Shown here in pieces: positions 61,855-64,000 of a DNA stretch of 64,000 bases. The notes beneath the pieces are model-generated. The model searched no databases, was not told where the DNA came from, and saw only the letters and a program-made list of their open reading frames with translations. This DNA comes from Pseudoduganella buxea. Its GTDB lineage: Bacteria > Pseudomonadota > Gammaproteobacteria > Burkholderiales > Burkholderiaceae_D. The DNA is taken from positions 39,883 to 103,882 of the forward strand of contig NZ_WNKZ01000009.1 in the NCBI RefSeq assembly GCF_009720835.1. The letters are read 5' to 3'. A program made the translations under genes and the position numbers. Numbering within the stretch: position 1 is the first letter of the stretch; each line of letters starts with the position of its first letter.

Positions 61855-64000
61855 ATGAAAACCATCGTGCTGGCCACGGCACTCCTGGCCGGTGGCGCCG
61901 CGGCGGCCACCTCGCCATGCGCGCAGATCGCCAAGGGCATTCCGTTCGCCGACGCGGCGACGGGAAAAACCGAGGCCACGGCCCAGGTGCAGGCCCTGTT
62001 CGATGCCGCCAATGCCGGGGACGAAGCGGCTTTCGCTGCCCTGCTGGCCGCCGTGCCCAATCCGGATGACTACGTGGTCGGCAACGACAAGCTGCTGCAC
62101 CGCCTGTTGCGCCCGGCGCGCAGCCTGGTCGAGGACGAAGCGGCCTGGCGCAAGGACATCGCCAACACCTACGACAAGGCCCACTTCGCGGGGCAGCAGC
62201 GCAAGCATGCGGCCCTGTACGCCGCCAAGACGCGCATGCTGGCACTGGCCCTGCAGGCCGGTGTCTCGGTCAAGGAAGCGGGCGATGGGGGCACGGCCCC
62301 GCTGCACCTGGCGGCGCTGTACGGCACGGCCGAGATGGTAAAGATGCTGGTCGCCGCCGGTGCCGATGTGCGGCAGGTGACGAGCAGCTGGCCCCAGGAG
62401 GAAGCACTGGAAGCGGCCTTGCGCCAGGAACGGGCCGGCCAGCTGGAAAGCATCGTCACGCCGGCCGAGCGCACGCGCGTGGTGCTGGCCCTGGTCGATG
62501 CCGGGGCGCCCCTGCCGGGCAAGCAGATGGACAAGTACCAGGCCTGCGAGCGCAAGGCGCGCAAGGAAGACGACAAGGCGTTCGACCGGCCCGGTGCCGA
62601 CTACCTGCTGTGGGACGACCTGCTGGCGCTGACGCAGGGCCGCGAGGTGCTGGACCGGATGCTGGCCCTGGGCACCCGCCCCTACACGGACGAAGGTGCC
62701 GGGTCCCTGTTCGCCCATGCCGCGGCGGCCGGCAATGTCGAAGGCGTGGCCTGGCTCAAGGAGCGCGTGCCGCGCCATGACAAGGATGGCACCGACCTGT
62801 GGGTCGAGGGCGCCATGTGGGCCCTGATGGCCCCGCCGGAAGCGGCCGACCGCATTCTCCACGAGCTGCTGGAGCCCGCGATGCCGTGGCAGCAGAACGG
62901 CCCGCGCCACATCGATCATCACGGCCGGGCATGGCGCCATGTGCCGCGGAACGAGACCGCCAACGCGACGCTGCTGGAGCGCGCCATCCTGGCCGGCCGG
63001 AGCGACGTGGTGCGGCGCCTGGTCAAGCTGGGCGCCCCGGTGGCCGATGACGATGCCGCGCTGCTGGCGCGTGCCGTGGCGGCAGGGGACGTCGCGATGG
63101 TGCGCACGCTGCTGGAATTGGGCGTCTCGCCCCTGGCCGGCGAAACGCCGGCGCTGGAAGTCGCCGTCGCCGGCAAGACAGGCACTGACTTCGACAGCAA
63201 GGCCGGTGGGCCGACACCGGCCCGGCGCGGCGAGATGCTGGCCCTGCTGCTGGCGGCGTTGCGCCAGCGCCAGCTTGCCGTGCCGGACGACTCGCGCCTG
63301 CTGGACGAGGCCTTGCGCTATGCGACCAGCGCCGAGCGGGCCAGCCTGGCGCGCATGGTGCTCGACGCTGGCGTGCCGGCCCGTAACTTGTCGTTCGACG
63401 GCATCCAGACGGCCCTGCGCTCGCCGGACCGGGCCTTGTTCGGCACCCTGCTGGCGCAGGGCTTCCTGCGCACGGGTGCGTCGGATGAGACCTCTGCCGA
63501 ACGCCGGGAAGCGGCCAGCGCCGTGCTGCGCGAAGCCATCCTGGTGGGCCGGGCCGACCTGATCGCCCCCATGCTGGCCCTGCAGCCGGACCTGGGCTGG
63601 CGCGGCGAGGACGGCCTGGGCGCCCTGGACGTGGCGATCCGTCGAGGTGACGTCGCCGTCGTCGACGCGCTGCTGGCCGCGGGCGCCACGCTGGACGATC
63701 CGGCCGCGCTGGACCACGCGATCGTTTCCGGCAAAGCCGACATGGTGCGTTTCATCGCCGGCAAGAGCGGGCGGCAGGTGGGCCGCAGTTGCGTGCCCGA
63801 CGGCGCCGCGCTGGCCGAGCTGGTCAAGAGCGCCGACGATGCATTCTGGACCGGCCTGCGGGCACAGGGCTTCGGCGCACGGGCCTGCCCGGACATGGCG
63901 CCGCGGCTGGTGGCAGCGTTCGCCGACAGCAAGGCGCTGCCGTACGCCGGCTGGCTGGGCGAACGGCTGCGCCAGCGCATGGCCGACCTGCGCGCCGACC
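61855..64000 (+). CDS. Exported ankyrin-repeat protein (3' end outside window)
   Basis: An open frame of at least 715 codons that runs off the window. It starts MKTIVLATALLAGGAAAATS, a signal peptide, so the protein is exported. Ankyrin repeats are seen at about 145-175 (GTAPLHLAALYGTAEMVKML, VAAGADV), 365-425 (LLERAILAGRSDVVRRLVKLGAPV; ALLARAVAAGDVAMVRTLLELGVSP) and 580-640 (GALDVAIRRGDVAVVDALLAAGATL; LDHAIVSGKADMVRFI). Between them lie helical, degenerate repeats. Ankyrin repeats bind proteins; the partner is unknown. Codon use is like the neighbours, so recent transfer is not indicated. Confidence 0.85.
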   Translation, partial: MKTIVLATALLAGGAAAATSPCAQIAKGIPFADAATGKTEATAQVQALFDAANAGDEAAFAALLAAVPNPDDYVVGNDKLLHRLLRPARSLVEDEAAWRKDIANTYDKAHFAGQQRKHAALYAAKTRMLALALQAGVSVKEAGDGGTAPLHLAALYGTAEMVKMLVAAGADVRQVTSSWPQEEALEAALRQERAGQLESIVTPAERTRVVLALVDAGAPLPGKQMDKYQACERKARKEDDKAFDRPGADYLLWDDLLALTQGREVLDRMLALGTRPYTDEGAGSLFAHAAAAGNVEGVAWLKERVPRHDKDGTDLWVEGAMWALMAPPEAADRILHELLEPAMPWQQNGPRHIDHHGRAWRHVPRNETANATLLERAILAGRSDVVRRLVKLGAPVADDDAALLARAVAAGDVAMVRTLLELGVSPLAGETPALEVAVAGKTGTDFDSKAGGPTPARRGEMLALLLAALRQRQLAVPDDSRLLDEALRYATSAERASLARMVLDAGVPARNLSFDGIQTALRSPDRALFGTLLAQGFLRTGASDETSAERREAASAVLREAILVGRADLIAPMLALQPDLGWRGEDGLGALDVAIRRGDVAVVDALLAAGATLDDPAALDHAIVSGKADMVRFIAGKSGRQVGRSCVPDGAALAELVKSADDAFWTGLRAQGFGARACPDMAPRLVAAFADSKALPYAGWLGERLRQRMADLRAD

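Overview
The window is a high-GC, densely coded stretch of chromosome with no rRNA, tRNA, insertion sequence, prophage or CRISPR array that I could find. Gene content and order suggest a betaproteobacterium of the Oxalobacteraceae (Massilia / Duganella / Pseudoduganella type): pcnB-folK-panB housekeeping genes, a hemH-grpE-dnaK-dnaJ block beside nadK-recN, a NasS-NasT nitrate assimilation island, and a recurring intergenic palindrome with core GGGGTCTGTCCCC. The taxonomic placement is inferred from content, not from a marker tree.

Layout. 1-1.8 kb: 3' part of pcnB, folK and a small membrane protein. 1.8-6.7 kb: a TetR regulator between a cupin / CoA-transferase / FAD-protein operon and an HPP-family membrane gene, with related operator-like palindromes before each unit. 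6.8-11.2 kb: panB with a terminator, a possible Cys/Met-rich leader peptide, a large TonB-dependent receptor and a DUF2726 protein. 11.2-21.3 kb: an aldehyde dehydrogenase, exported catalase, sodium:solute symporter, aminotransferase, glutamine-synthetase-like ligase, PuuD-type hydrolase and MFS exporter, mostly a polyamine (putrescine) catabolic island. 21.3-30.9 kb: a sugar island in which a two-component system shares an operon with its own periplasmic binding protein, divergent from a LamB-type porin and a complete sugar ABC transporter.

31.4-41.6 kb: assimilatory nitrate reduction on the minus strand (nasT-nasS, then transporter-nirB-nirD-FAD reductase-nasA). The region before the transporter carries tandem NtrC-type boxes, a consensus sigma-54 promoter, two hexanucleotide-loop hairpins of the ANTAR target type and an overlapping intrinsic terminator. 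General nitrogen status and nitrate-specific antitermination can both be read from the DNA. 41.7-45.4 kb: a taurine/sulfonate-type ABC transporter with a TauD-family dioxygenase. 45.4-48.2 kb: a radical SAM / UdgX-type DNA repair cassette behind a LexA box. 48.4-54.6 kb: carbonic anhydrase, dnaJ, dnaK, grpE and hemH, with sigma-32 promoters before grpE and dnaK and a CIRCE element further upstream of grpE. 54.7-64 kb: a secreted unknown protein, an RcnB-like protein, recN and nadK (with a LexA-like box), a DUF3667 membrane protein, a small disordered protein, a PQQ-type sorbosone dehydrogenase-like protein, and the 5' part of a large exported ankyrin-repeat protein.

No single unknown system dominates the window. 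The observations most worth checking are the complete regulatory stack of the nitrate operon, the SOS-controlled radical SAM/UdgX cassette, the binding-protein-plus-two-component sugar sensor, the three-site TetR regulon, the Cys/Met-rich leader peptide, and two families of structured intergenic repeats.
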